The position numbers and the translations under genes were made by a program. 64,000 nt of DNA, taken from NCBI GenBank assembly GCA_037043455.1, contig JAWPHD010001137.1, forward strand, positions 124,001-188,000. Direction: 5' to 3'. Origin of the DNA: Cyrtodaria siliqua (lineage: Eukaryota; Mollusca; Bivalvia; Adapedonta; Hiatellidae). Below are positions 10,965-22,395 of the stretch, in pieces. How positions within the stretch are numbered: position 1 is the stretch's first letter; each line of letters opens with the position of its first letter. The notes under the pieces were generated by a model. That model saw only the letters and a program-made list of their open reading frames with translations, was not told where the DNA came from and made no database searches.

Positions 10965-11045
10965 TCTACACAGAGTTGTCGTTCCTTGCATACATATAAT
11001 TATCTCAATCTCCACGCAGAGTTATCGTTCCTTGCACTCACATAT
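10965..11045. repeat. Duplicated ~50-bp motif upstream of C1QBP
   Basis: GCAGAGTTGTCGTTCCTTGC and GCAGAGTTATCGTTCCTTGC stand about 45 bp apart, just upstream of the C1QBP coding start on the minus strand. A third copy, inverted, lies at 48561-48590 (GGAACGATAACTCTGCGTGG). It is therefore a dispersed repeat, possibly in the 5' UTR or promoter. No TATA box was convincing. Confidence 0.6.
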
Positions 11046-12471
11046 ATGAGAAACGAGTCTGGGTAGAGCTTGATAATTATCTCTGTCCATGCAAACGATG
11101 AAAATGGACATGCAAAATATCTTGATTGCACTAATATTGTTCTGAAATAAGTTTATATGAAATTACAATAGAAAAAAAAAATCGGCTTCAATGTTTTAAA
11201 TATACAGTAAATTATGCTCAGAATTATATTGCGGTAGAATAAAGGTTTGTACTCTGGCATAGGCCTATCACTCCGCCGTCAAAACATTCAAAATACGTAC
11301 CACCAAATCGTTTCCATAGTGTTACAGTACAGCATTTTGCTTACCAGCACTTTCCAGTATCACATTGCTCTTAACAACCTAACTTAAAACATATATCAAA
11401 ATGCGGACAACAAGTCGTGTTTCTTTCGACTGTTACGTGTCAATCAGCAGCCGATAGTTTTTGGTGTCACGGTGTATTTGCACGTTGGACAAGTCCATGC
11501 CAGGTTGAGACTGGGTTCACAGATCAATTTGTACTGCTGAATATTTATATGTGTAAATGAACATGTAAGGCATGGTGTATTTTGATCTATCTAATTTTCG
11601 CATTGTGGACATACATCACTAACTGACCACTGCCTTTTATTCCCTTCTGGTTATTTTCTATTTGTGATCTTGACACGGCTGCTAGTTGGGTTTGTAAATT
11701 TCAGGGCCTTTTTGAAGTGGGGGTGTAAATCCTTTGGCCATTTTGTCCAAGCGTTTATTTAATTCATTAAGCTAATATATTAATATGGAGGTAATCCCTA
11801 ATCTTTGTACTATTTCAAGTTATTTTGGATTGATAGCACTAGTCTAGCTAGCCAGAGGCGGCTTAATTCAGGTACCGGATGGATGCGGTCAGTCAATAAA
11901 TTGAAGTTTAGTGATTTTCTTGCGGGTTTACTTTTCTTCTTCTTGGATTTCAAGATCAAGTCCAATTTTGGGGAGCAAGTTCCAAGTTACTCAACATTAA
12001 ATAGTCTGATTATTTTATTAACTGCCTCTATTTGGCAGTTTACTTCCAAGTCAGTGATATATTCAGTCTGAATCTGTGATTTCACAGCGTTCCAGTTTTT
12101 GATGCTTATAGGTGGTATTTCGATTACTGTGATCTTGCAGGGACAGTTTGTAGCTAGAATGCCTATTCTATTGAGAATAGGTTGAAAGTAGCGTATAGCC
12201 TCAGGCTCAGAGGAGAAATTTGGGGAAAGATATTTATTTAATCTATTCAAAAAAAAAAGTCACATGTCCCATACCAAAATAGTGTATTCAGCTTGTCATT
12301 GGGTTGCAACCTGACAATGTCTCTTTCCAACAAACGTCTACGTTTGAAATGCCAATTAACTGTCGGGTGATCATCATAACAAACCGTTGCGTCGTTCCTA
12401 CCAAAGTTTTTATATTATTAACAATATAATACAAAAAAAAAAACTGCTTCTACAAAGCACAGACATATTAA
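11046..12471. other. Intergenic region upstream of C1QBP, nothing recognised
   Basis: AT-rich with scattered stops. Two overlapping opposite frames near 11805-12250 lack any family similarity and any codon structure I can support. If the C1QBP promoter is compact it lies in the first few hundred bases here. Confidence 0.5.
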
Positions 12472-13105
12472 CAGGGAGTACGTTATAGGGAGGAGAAACG
12501 GGCTCGTTTTGCCGATTTATGTTGTCGCGCATGTGTTTCACTTCTCCGTGAAAATGACTACTTCCGGTTGTATCGCGAGTGTGTGAAAAACAGCAAATTC
12601 TTGTAAATTATTACACTTGCAAACTCACTAAAGGTGCTAAATGTAAACACAAGTATTATTTATTCACATTGTGTCCTCTGATACAGAGCGTGTATTTGTT
12701 TGCATGTTTAAAAGCACATTTTACCAGACGGTTCCGTGTAACAAAGATGGCGCCACTCTGCGCCAAATAAAATATGGTGACAATGTATAGCTATTGCAAA
12801 CGAGATACGAGACTACGGGTTATTTAGGCATTAATAATAACAAAAAGTGAATAGTAGACATATTTATCTTTGTCAAGAAGGTAATTTCGTGATGTTGATT
12901 ATAACAGAAAGCCGTAAAAAGGGGGCTGTAAAAACTGCCTAATTTGAGATGTTGGCTGAAATTTTAACTTTTCAAATGTAACGCGCTTACGACCGATATA
13001 CCTGTATCGATAAAATAGTAAATGGCGGCGTTCTAGCGCGACAACATAAATCGATAAACTAGAGCGTTTATGAACCCGTTTCTCCTCCCTATAACGTACT
13101 CCCTG
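12472..13105. mobile_element. 634-bp MITE with 31-bp perfect TIRs
   Basis: The ends are perfect 31-bp inverted repeats beginning CAGGGAGTACGTTATAGGGA. The flanks carry the 7-bp direct repeat ATATTAA at 12465-12471 and 13106-13112. The similarity of the arms continues patchily for ~90 bp (TCGATTTATGTTGTCGCGC). No transposase frame is seen, so it is non-autonomous, probably hAT-like from the CAGGG terminus. The identical ends suggest recent movement. Confidence 0.88.
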
Positions 13106-13112
13106 ATATTAA

Positions 13113-13955
13113 TAAACAGATAGGAAACTTCCTATCTTAACCAATGAAGTAACCAAAATATCACGTGGCACCTTAATTTGTCCTTCTATCTCCTCTCTCA
13201 GTTATTCACCGATATTGATAAGAATACATTCAAAAGATTCATAGTGAATAGCAAAATGGGATTATAATAATTTATGTTTATTTTGAAAATAAGAAATTGT
13301 ATAAAATGACGTTTAAAGTTAAAAATGTCATCATTTTTCGCTTTTCTCTTAAAAATCAAGGTTTTGACATGGTCAAAGTTTCCGTCAAACTTCTTTTTTG
13401 CTCTAAATGTAAGAGAAAGAAAAACACTACCTTTGGAAATAAAATTAAATTTGTGATGGGATTTGGCATGAATGAAACTTGTATCTATAAAACTCTTCAT
13501 GACATGTGTGTTTAAAGTTGGGAAATAATTTGTGAAATGTTCGCACTGTGCCACGTGTAATTTAGATAATTTTCGTAGAGTCCAATCTATTTGTTATTAG
13601 GTCTGTGTACAAAGTCAGAAATCGAATAAGTTTAGCGTACTTTTCTAGTGTGAAGACGTTATATTGCATTTTTTATGATAAATCTTAACTTTTTAAAAAT
13701 ATATTTTACAAATTGAGAAAAATAACAACGATTATGCTTACCAAAACAAAAACACGTCCGAACTCTATGATTGTAAATCGGATGGTCCGTAGATACCACG
13801 CTTTTATTTGACGTCGTCATGTGATTATATGTAACTGATTGGACGTCCTTAAATATAAAAAAAATAGCTATCGAGAAAGTGCACACTGGCACTTTAGCTG
13901 TTTTGCTAGTCAGTCTTTCGTTGCTACATTGGGTGTAAGTATATGCAGTGCACTG
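13113..13955. other. AT-rich intergenic DNA, nothing recognised
   Basis: Several weak frames on both strands overlap one another (13198-13554 against 13297-13515) and have low-complexity Lys/Phe/Asn-rich translations typical of AT-rich non-coding sequence. Confidence 0.5.
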
Positions 13956-13959
13956 GTAC

Positions 13960-16035
13960 GTGGTGCGGTGTCCGTCATCCGTCCGTCCGTCCGTAAGCTT
14001 TTTTGTAGCGACTACTTATCTGAAACTACTGGGTGGATTTTCATGAAACTTTACAGGAATGTTGCCCATGATGTCTAGTTGATCCCAGCAAAAAAATCAC
14101 TTGAAATCCAAGATGACCGCCATGTTAGAAATAGATGTTATCAAACAAGCTTATAGCGACTACTTCTTGAAAACTATAAGCGATATTGATATGGGACTTT
14201 TCTAAAATGATCAGCATGACATCATGTTGGCCGTTGTCGAAAATCGTTTGATTTCTTTTGTAGCTACTACTTCCTGAAAACTGTGATAAAAGTGATATTG
14301 ATATGGGACATTTTCTAAAATGATGTTGGTCATTGTCGAAAATCATTTTGATTGTACGTTGAACATGGTTGCCAGTAGACATCTTTGTTTATATAGCGTA
14401 AAATAGTAAAAGTGTGTAGCGACTACTCCTCTGAAAGAACTTGACGGATGTTCATGAAACTTCACAGGAATATTGCTCTTGATATCTAGTTGATCCTAGT
14501 AAAACTTCAGGTCGGCTGAAAATTCAAGATGGCCGCGAAAGCTAAAAATAGATTTTCAACAAACAAGCTTGTAGATACTTCTTCTTGAAAACTAAAAGTG
14601 ATATTGATATGGGACTTTCTCTAAAATTGTCTCTAAAATGGTCAGCATGACATGATGTTGGTCCATGTTGAAAATCATTTTGATTCGACATTAAACATGG
14701 CTGCCAGCGGCCATCTTTGTTTGCATAGAGTTATATAGTAAAAACGTGTAGCGACTACTTCTCTGAAACTACTTGACAGATTTTCATGAAGCTTCACAGG
14801 CATGTTGTTCTTAATGTCTAGATGATCCTAGCAAATTTCAGGTCGGCCGGAAATTCAAGATGGCCGCCATGGCTAAAAATAGATTTTTAACAAACAAGCT
14901 TCTAGCGACTACTTCTTGAAAACTATAAGCGATATTGATATGGGACTTTTTCTATAATGATCAGCATGACTGGATGTTGGTTCGTGTTGAAAATCATTTT
15001 GATTCGACATTAAACATGGCTGCCAGCAGCCATCTTTGTTTGCATAGAGTTATATAGTAAAAACGTGTAGCGACTACTTCTCTGAAAATACTTGACGGAT
15101 TTTCATGAAACTTCACAGGACTATTGCTCTTGATGACTAATTGATCCTAGCAAAATTTCAGGTTGGCCGTAAATTCAAGTTGGCCGCCATTGCTAAAGGT
15201 AGATGATTTTAGCGACTACATCTTGAAAACTATAAGTGATATTGATATGGGATTATTTCTAACATGATCAGCATGACATGATGTCTATCCGGTCATCTTT
15301 GTTTACATATAGTTATATAATAACAACGTGTAGCGACTACTCCTCCGAAACTACATGATGGATTTTCATGAAATTTCACAGGAATGTTGCTCGTGGTATC
15401 TATTTGATCTCAGTAAAATGTCAGGTCAGCCGGAAATTCAAGATGGCCGCCATGGCTAAAAATTGATTTTTAACAAACAAGCTTGTAGCGACTACTTCTT
15501 GAAAACTATGAGTGATATTGGTATGGTACTTTCTCTAAAATGGTCAGCATGACTAGATGTTGGTCCGTGTTGAAAACCATTTTGATTCGACATTAAACAT
15601 GGCTTCCAGCGGCCATCTTTGTTTACATAGAGTTATATAGTTAAAACTTGTAGTGTTTACCTGCGAAACTACTTGACAGATTTTCATGAAGCTTCACAGG
15701 AATGTTGTTCTTGATGTCTAGTTGATCCTAGCAAATTGCAGGTCGGCCGGAAATTCAAGATGGCCGCCATGGCTAAAAATTGTTTAAAAAAAAACAACAC
15801 ATTTGTAGCTACTACTTCCTGAAAAATATAGGTGATATTGATATGGCACTTTTTCTAAAATGATCATCATGACATGATGGTGATCCTTGTTGAAAATTAT
15901 TTTGATTCGACGTTAAACATGGCTGCCAGCGGCCATCTTTGTTTAAATATAGTTATATAGTTAAAACTTGTAGCGACTACTTCTCTGAAACTACTCGAAA
16001 GATGTTCATGAAACTTCACAGGAATGCTGACCAAG
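13960..16035. repeat. ~320-bp tandem repeat, about 7 units
   Basis: TTCATGAAACTTCACAGGAA-type anchors occur near 14048, 14460, 14792, 15111, 15374, 15692 and 16013. Units share GTAGCGACTACTTCTCTGAA, GATCCTAGCAAA, TTCAGGTCGGCCGGAAATTC, AAGATGGCCGCCATGGCTAA, GATATTGATATGGGACTTT, TGATCAGCATGACA and ACATGGCTGCCAGCGGCC. The first unit is preceded by GTCCGTCCGTCCGT. No frame is conserved between units. Confidence 0.92.
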
Positions 16036-16814
16036 CTATCAAAACCTATTAGAGCTTCAAGATCATTGACCTCTTTTTTTCAGAACCTGGTATCTCTTTT
16101 TGCTTTTGGCGTAACATAATATAATTATAGCCTCACGGAACCGACACATGATATTGTTTCCCAGTGAGTTTAGCACAAACACCTACATGTTTTGTAAACG
16201 AGGGTGGTCTGTTTTGCGAGTGATTAAACTGCGTTTTTACTATTCTAATGACGAATCAAAGTACTGAAAGTACTGAGCGGCGTAGGTTGGTCGAAGAAGA
16301 ATTACTGTCTAGATCTTTTGTCATGTTGAAGGGACGTAAACGAAGCAGAATGCGTTGCATTTGTTGTGTTATATTTTTATTGAAACAAAGTGCCATTTAT
16401 GTGAAGAAGCCTGCCAACAGTTTTATTATGACAATATTATCAAAAGTGGAAACTATTGTAAACTACAAACAACCCTTGTTGGTGCAGATGCTCGACTTTT
16501 AAAGTCTAGTCGCTTTATTGGTGAACTAAATTGAAGGAGATAATTCAATATAACAAATAGTGCGCGAGATACAAGTTCATACAACAGAGCTACAGATGAG
16601 CTTTTTGATCAGTTGGGTATTTACCTATTAGTATATATTTAATTGGGTATTTGGGCAAAATATAACAACAACATTTTGTGACATTATTTTGGGGTGGCAT
16701 TCCACTGATATTGTATAGTATTATACAAAATGTAACTCATCAAATTAACTTGTTTTATAATAAGCTTTAAACAAGACGACTGAGTGATCCTTCAACAACC
16801 AAAGCAAAAGACAA
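16036..16814. other. Non-coding spacer between tandem arrays
   Basis: Contains an 84-codon plus-strand frame (16248-16502) with no recognisable domain, no splice context and no second copy. I see no other feature. Confidence 0.45.
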
Positions 16815-16907
16815 GAGAGAAACGCCTGTGGCGTTAAAGCCGGGTTTTCCAAAATGTGAAAGATAGTGCCTGTATGTTTGGTGAAACTATTTAATAGAGC
16901 TTTTCTA

Positions 16908-17146
16908 TACTCAGTTGTAAAAGAAAGTGTACAATGAGTTTTTTTTTAGATTTAATTGTATAAAGTCTTTTTTAAATTAAATTGACGCCATGTTTGATAC
17001 CAAAGTTTTTATCATTCCATTGCCAATATCATGTTGTCATTTGTTTTTTCAATAGGTTGAATCATTAAGGGACTGTCGAATGATAAAGAGGAGATAGGGT
17101 GTAAAGTAAAATCTTCAAAGTATCCAGTTTCTTTTTCAACTGAGTA
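16908..17146. mobile_element. 239-bp TA-flanked MITE in the E1 leader
   Basis: The inverted ends TACTCAGTTG and CAACTGAGTA (followed inward by AAAAGAAA and TTTCTTTT) are flanked by TA at 16906-16907 and 17147-17148. It interrupts the E1 leader exactly between TAGAGCTTTTC and AGAGTGGGAGGATGCTTTA, which are closely spaced in the uninterrupted copy near 4130-4180. TA duplication suggests a Tc1/mariner-type MITE. Confidence 0.8.
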
Positions 17147-17333
17147 TAGATATATAGAGTGGGAGGATGCTTTAGTGTTTTCATTTTCAGCGCATGATGT
17201 TTGGGTCATGTCAGCAACTTACTGTCCAAGTTTTACAATAATTGCACATTGCAATGCCGAGATATAAAAAGCAATGTTGATGCCCGTATAACAAAGTTAT
17301 AAAGGTTAAAGTAACATATATTTTGGAGAAAGT

Positions 17334-17348
17334 AGGTCATAGTGACCT
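17334..17348. promoter_or_regulatory. Consensus IR3 nuclear-receptor palindrome (first of seven)
   Basis: AGGTCATAGTGACCT is a perfect inverted repeat of the AGGTCA half-site with a 3-bp spacer, the consensus oestrogen response element layout. Identical half-sites recur at 17685, 17861, 18212, 19052, 19229 and 20372 with spacers TAG, TAT, CAG or GAG. The match is seen directly; binding in this organism is inference. Confidence 0.5.
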
Positions 17349-17860
17349 AGTTTTCAGAGTATGGTCAGTGCTTGATGAGAGGAAGGTACTGTTAAAGTTT
17401 GATGAAGATCGGACATGGTAATGCTGAGATATAACAAAATCTTAATCCCTCCCGCCCAAACTTAAACAAAAAGGTTAACGTAACCTATATTTTAAAGAAA
17501 GTAAATTACAGTGACCTTTTTTTCAGGATATTTCAGTGCTTGATGAGAGGAAGGTGCTGTTAAAATTTGATGACGATCGGACATGGTAATGCTGAGATAT
17601 AACCAAAACTTAATTCCCCCCACCCACCCCACTCAGCCCAAATTTTAACAAAATGGTTAACGTAACGCATATTTTAGAAAAAGTAGGTCATATTGACCTA
17701 GTTTTCAGAGTATGGTCAGTGCTTGATGAGAGTAAGGTACTGTTAAAATTTGATGAAGCTCGGACATGGTAATGCTGAGTTATATCATAATCTTAACACC
17801 CCACCACCCCCGCCCTAAAATAAACAAAAAGGTTAGCGTAACGCATATTATAGAAAAATT

Positions 17861-17875
17861 AGGTCACAGTGACCT
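17861..17875. promoter_or_regulatory. AGGTCACAGTGACCT, perfect ERE palindrome
   Basis: This 15-mer is the textbook palindromic ERE core, including the CAG spacer known from vitellogenin ERE consensus sites. It recurs identically at 19229-19243. It sits at the same position of each E1 unit, ~45 bp before the GGTCAGTGCTTGATGAG block. Confidence 0.5.
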
Positions 17876-19479
17876 AGTTTTCAGAGTATGGTCAGTGCTT
17901 GATGAGAAGAAGGTGCTGTTAAAGTTTAATGAAAATCGGACATGGTAATGCTGAGATATAACACAAACTTAATCCCCCCGCCCAAACTTAAACAAAAAGA
18001 TTTACGTAACATTTATTTTGGAGAAAGTAAATAACAGTCACCTAGTTTTCTGGATATGGTCAGTGCTTGATAAGAGGAAGGTGCTGTTAAAATTTGATGA
18101 CAATCGGACATGGTAATGCTGAGATATAACCAAAACTTAATTCCACCCACACCCCACCTCCCGCCCAAACTTAAACAAAATGGTTTACGTAACGCATATT
18201 TTAGAGAACGTAGGTCATAGTGACCTGATTTTCAGGTTATAGTCAGTGCTGGATGAAAGGAAGGTGCTGTTAAAATTTGATGGAGATCGGACATGGTAAT
18301 GCTGAGATATAACAAAATCTTAACACCCTCCGCCACCCTCCGCCGAAACATAAACAAAAAGGTTAACGTAACTAGTCAGTGCTTGATGAAAGGAAAGTGC
18401 TGTTAAAGTTTGATGAGGTTGGACATGGTAATGCTGAGATATAACAAACCTTAATTCCCTCCCCCCGCCCAAACTTAAACAAAAAGGTTAACGTAAAATA
18501 TAGTTTCGAGGAAGTAAATCACAGTGACTTAGTTTTCAGCGTATGGTCAGTGCTTGATGGGAGGAAGGTGCTGTTAAAATTTGATGACGGACATGAGATA
18601 TAACCAGAATTTAATTACCCCCCCCCCCCCCCCCAAACCACCCGCCCCACACCCCGCCGAAACTGAAACAAAATGGTTAACGTTACGCATATTTTGGAGA
18701 ACGTAGGTCATAGTGCCTGGTTTTCAGGGTATGGTCAGTGCTTGATGAGGGTAAGGTGCTGTAAAAATTTGATGAAGATCGGACATGATAATGCTGAGAT
18801 ATAACAAAATCTTAATCCCTCCCGCCCATACTTAAACAAAAAGGTTAACGTAACCTTTATTTTAAAGAAAGTAAATTACAGTGACCTTTTTTCAGGATAT
18901 GTCAGTGCTTGATGAGAGGAAGGTGCTGTTAAAATTTGATGACGATCGGACATGGTAATGCTGAGATATAACCAAAACTTAATTCCCCCACCCACCCCAC
19001 TCCGCCAAATTGAAACAAAATGGTTAACGTAACGCATATTTTAGAGAAAGTAGGTCATATTGACCTAGTTTTTAGAGTATGGTCAGTGCTTGATGAGAGT
19101 AAGGTGCTGTTAAAATTTGATGAAGCTCGGACATGGTAATGCTGAGTTATATCATAATCTTAACACCCCCACCACCCCCGCCCAAACATAAACAAAATGG
19201 TTAGCGTAACGCATATTTTAGAAAAATTAGGTCACAGTGACCTAGTTTTCAGGGTATGGTCAGTGCTTGATGAGAGGAAGGTGCTGTTAAAGTTTGATGA
19301 AAATCGGACATGGTAATGTTGAGATATAACACAAACTTAATCCCCCCGCCCAAACTTAAACAAAAAGATTTACGTAACATATATTTTGGAGAAAGTAAAT
19401 AACAGTGACCTAGTTTTCAGGATATGGTCAGTGCTTGATGAGAGGAAGGTGCTGTTAAAATTTGATGACAATAATGACT

Positions 19480-19750
19480 TATATCACCAGTAAAAAAAAA
19501 TCATTCATTTGCAGTGATTTTCTTAGTTTTAAATGATATTTATCAATGTTCCATATATGGTAATATGGAACTATGACGTCATAGTTCTAAAACGGCGGCT
19601 CCCATAGCCGTTTTACGAGTAGAACAGCCTTTAAATGGTCATATCTTTTTTGTTTATCATCCGATTTTGATAATTCTTTCACCCTTTTCCAAGTTTTTCA
19701 GAACTTTCAGTAACAGAGTTTGTTTGGCGGTGTCGCTATATTCCCTTTAA
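19480..19750. mobile_element. Single arm of the 51124-51628 MITE, with CRE palindrome
   Basis: Matches the right arm of the foldback element at 51124-51628 through TGATATTTATC, TATATGGTAAT, GGAACTATGACGTCATAG, GGCGGCTCC, TTTGTTTATCATCCGATTTT and AACAGAG. It ends in CCCTTTAA, which abuts the E1 sequence ACAAAAAGG at a TTAA. The 20-bp perfect palindrome GAACTATGACGTCATAGTTC lies at 19568-19587. Confidence 0.8.
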
Positions 19751-19767
19751 ACAAAAAGGTTAACGTA

Positions 19768-20155
19768 TTGAATTGAATTGGGGTTTTAAGGCGCACCAAC
19801 ACATGAAAAGGTTATATGGCGCCTAGCAGGCATGAACATGCCAGGCTCATCTTCCATGTACATCGAGATAAAATATGGAAAATGGGCCTAGAACCTTCTC
19901 ACCCTGAACTGCAGAGTTGGTGCAAATTCTATCGTAGAGACTCCATTTACGCTGGAGCCACGTTATTGTTTTTCTGCCACGGCTCTTTGATGCGAGCGAG
20001 ATGGCACCTGAAACAATGCAGGGGTCATGATGAAGACCTTTAATGAACATGAATTTGGGGGGATTTTACCCCTCTGCCTACCCCTCCAAAGGGATCTGCA
20101 GTGGCCGTATTCTTTGCCCCGTGACCAAACGGGGCCCCCGGCAACCACACGGGGC
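19768..20155 (+). mobile_element. 388-bp SINE-like insertion with 13-bp target duplication
   Basis: Flanked by AAAGGTTAACGTA at 19755-19767 and 20156-20168, a duplicated piece of the E1 unit. A long, variable-size duplication is typical of non-LTR-mediated insertion. The interior (GCGCACCAAC, AATGGGCCTAGAACC, GAGACTCCATTTAC, GATGAAGACCTT) has a relative at 62545-62760 and a distant one at 900-1062. Open frames across it overlap on both strands and are not supported as genes. Confidence 0.72.
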
Positions 20156-20639
20156 AAAGGTTAACGTAACGTATCTTTTGGAGAATGTAGCCACAGTGAC
20201 ATAGTTTTCAGGGTATGGTCAGTGCCTGATGAGAGGAAGGTGCTGTTAAAATTTGATGAAGATCGGACATGGTAATGCTGAGATGTAACCAAAACTTCAT
20301 TCACCCCACCCCCTCACCACCCCCGCAAACCTAAACAAAAAGGTTAACGTAATGTATATTTTGGAGAATGTAGGTCAGAGTGACCTAGTTTTCAGAGTAT
20401 GGTCAGTGCTTGATGAAAGGAAGGTGCTGTTAAAAGTTTGTTTTTTGTTTTTTTGCTGTTAAAATTTGATGAAGGTCGGACATGGTAATGATGAGATATA
20501 TGGAAAACACAACATTTTGACGCCCGCCGCCCGCCCGGTTTACGGCAATTTATAAGCCGATTGTTTTTTCTCAAAACCCCGGCTAAAAATCGGAATAATT
20601 TGAGCAACGTGGAAACATATACAATATTAATGTTCGACA

Positions 20640-20690
20640 CGAGCCACCCACACACGCGCGCGCACGCAGGCACGCACGCACGCATTTTAA
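20640..20690. repeat. CA/CG-type microsatellite
   Basis: Alternating CACACACGCGCGCGCACGCA then GCACGCACGCACGC. Alternating purine-pyrimidine tracts of this kind can adopt Z-DNA. The adjacent region has a second short ACACACACACG run at about 20790. Confidence 0.8.
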
Positions 20691-20984
20691 TTTAATACTA
20701 TTTTATTATGTTACATAAATTCAACATCACAATATTCATAGCAACATATGCAAATGGCTTGAACTACAAGTTCACGCACGCAGGCAGACAAACACACACA
20801 CGCCTCCCCCACCCAAAACTGTTTATTGCAATGAAAACAGTTTTTTTCATGATATATTTGTGCATTTATATGAAAGTGCTACTTAACATACGTTCTTTGA
20901 ATAAGAACAAAAGCACTAAATGTCGATTTTCCTATTATTGAAAACACCTGATTCAAAACAAATCCCTACCAACTACCGACCTAC

Positions 20985-21147
20985 TTTAATTTTATTTATT
21001 TGTTTATTTATTTTTTTATTTTTTTATTTTATTATTTATTTATTTATTTACTTGCACCGGGAATCGAACCCTTGATATCGTGCATGGCAATCAAAATATG
21101 CACTTACGGCAGCTATGCTAATCTCTCGACCACCGCGGAATGTTGTT
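20985..21147 (-). mobile_element. tRNA-derived SINE with class II (long variable arm) head
   Basis: On the minus strand a tRNA-like head runs from about 21140: A box GTGGTCGAGAG, then B box GGGTTCGATTCCC at 21071-21059. The A-to-B spacing is longer than in a class I tRNA and suits a Ser/Leu-type ancestor. It is followed directly by an A/T tail of (TAAA)n type reaching about 20990. The acceptor stem does not close well, so I call it a SINE rather than a functional tRNA gene. Confidence 0.65.
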
Positions 21148-21149
21148 TC

Positions 21150-22090
21150 GGTACGTCACATTTATTTTATTGTAGTATATTAGAATCGAGCAGGACCAGA
21201 AGTTGATCGTATTTTTTTCAGCATCAGAACTCATGTTTTAAAATTACAGATATCGCTTTAAATAATCATTTTATTCTTTTTATTACTTGTAGCATATATT
21301 TTAAAACATTATTTTGAAGAAAACAGTAGCAATGAAATTAAGTTTTGATCTAAGAAACCGCTACAAAAGGAGGTTATGCCTATTATAAGAATTTATTTTC
21401 AACATCGAAACAATTGTTTTTGAATTTATTTCGTGTTCTTACGTATTCTATACAGTTTAAAATATAAAGTATTTACAAACAATGACACCATTAAGTAAAT
21501 GTAACACTATCTCAAACTTGTCGACATATGTGGCTCAACTATAAGGGGGTGTCGCCATTTTGAAAAAGACGATGATGGCAATAGGCACAGGTAGAACCTA
21601 CGCCTAAAGATCAACTATTTACTGTTGATTAAATGTACGCATGATAGCAGTTGTACATATAATTCAAAACAAACGTACTTATATCACGAAACAAGTTCTT
21701 CTCATAGACTTTAAGCTCCATATGAATTATTATTTATAAACTCGCAAACTGTTTCATAAACCAGAAGGAACAGGAGACCAAATTAAGCGCATCTGCAACT
21801 TTTATATGAAACTGGATCACATTATGGTGGCTTGATCTATATTGGCATAGACATCCATAACTATTCCAGATCGCCTCCTGTCCTTTCACCCAGAAATCCT
21901 ACATGATCAGACCTAATAATAATAACGATATTAGAACAGTGTTCCGCGGCAGTGGTGTATACGTAATAATTCTCACGCGATCTTTCAATAGAATATCTTT
22001 TAATTTTACAGACGATACCAATAAAATCAGAATTAATCTAACAGCTTTACAAATACTTCCAATGAAGAAGTTGCCTGTAACATTCTCAAC
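21150..22090. other. AT-rich region, nothing recognised
   Basis: Both strands were read and no coding family, RNA gene or clear repeat was identified. One 63-codon plus-strand frame (21903-22094) has no recognisable content. Confidence 0.45.
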
Positions 22091-22091
22091 A

Positions 22092-22275
22092 TAATAATAA
22101 TAATAGACTTTATTTACAGAGGGTAATACACATTTAATTACAAAACTAATTTTCCATGTGGCCCTCTATTATTTACACATTTACAATACTTATTGGCAAA
22201 TGGTTAAACATAATGAATAAGAGAATAAGATATCAGCAGCTAGCCTCACACTAGTACGCAGCCACCTCCCATTCA
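22092..22275 (-). mobile_element. 3' tail of a non-LTR element (AATAAAG plus TTATTA repeats)
   Basis: Read on the minus strand, sequence conserved in style with LINE/SINE 3' ends (CACATGGAAAATTAG, TGTATTACCCTCTGTAAATAA) terminates in AATAAAGTC followed by (TTA)n microsatellite sequence. Only the tail is recognisable. Assignment to the LINE remnant to its right is possible but not shown. Confidence 0.45.
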
Positions 22276-22349
22276 GCTTCTGTCCACACGCCTGCTCATA
22301 CATTATATTTCAAAATACTCAAACTCACAAAACCAAAACACACATACAC

Positions 22350-22352
22350 ACA

Positions 22353-22394
<42 letters not shown>

Positions 22395-22395
22395 T
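22350..22395. repeat. (AAT)n microsatellite
   Basis: About 14 uninterrupted AAT triplets. A CACACATACACACA tract lies immediately upstream. Confidence 0.95.

Larger units (their letters stand above)
16815..20600 (+). mobile_element. Element E1, long copy: ~14 palindrome-bearing units, interrupted
   Basis: The same leader as at 4045 (AAACGCCTGTGGCGTTAAAG, CCAAAATGTGAAAG) and the same tail as at 4500 (GAAAACACAACATTTTGACG, ATAAGCCGATTG) bracket about 14 units of 165-180 bp. Units carry AAAAAGGTTAACGTAACGCA, GGAGAAAGTAGGTCA, GGTCAGTGCTTGATGAGAGG, CGGACATGGTAATGCTGAGA and a C-rich TTAATCCCCCC stretch. Perfect AGGTCAnnnTGACCT lies at 17334, 17685, 17861, 18212, 19052, 19229 and 20372. A 239-bp MITE, an arm of a second MITE and a 388-bp insertion interrupt it. 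No protein is encoded. Confidence 0.85.

Noticed and set aside
10851..11015. Upstream in-frame ATG for C1QBP at 11015
   Set aside because: The extension has no family similarity and would bury the mitochondrial presequence; the ATG at 10850 starts a proper presequence.
16248..16502. 84-residue plus-strand frame between arrays
   Set aside because: No domain, splice site or second copy; likely chance.
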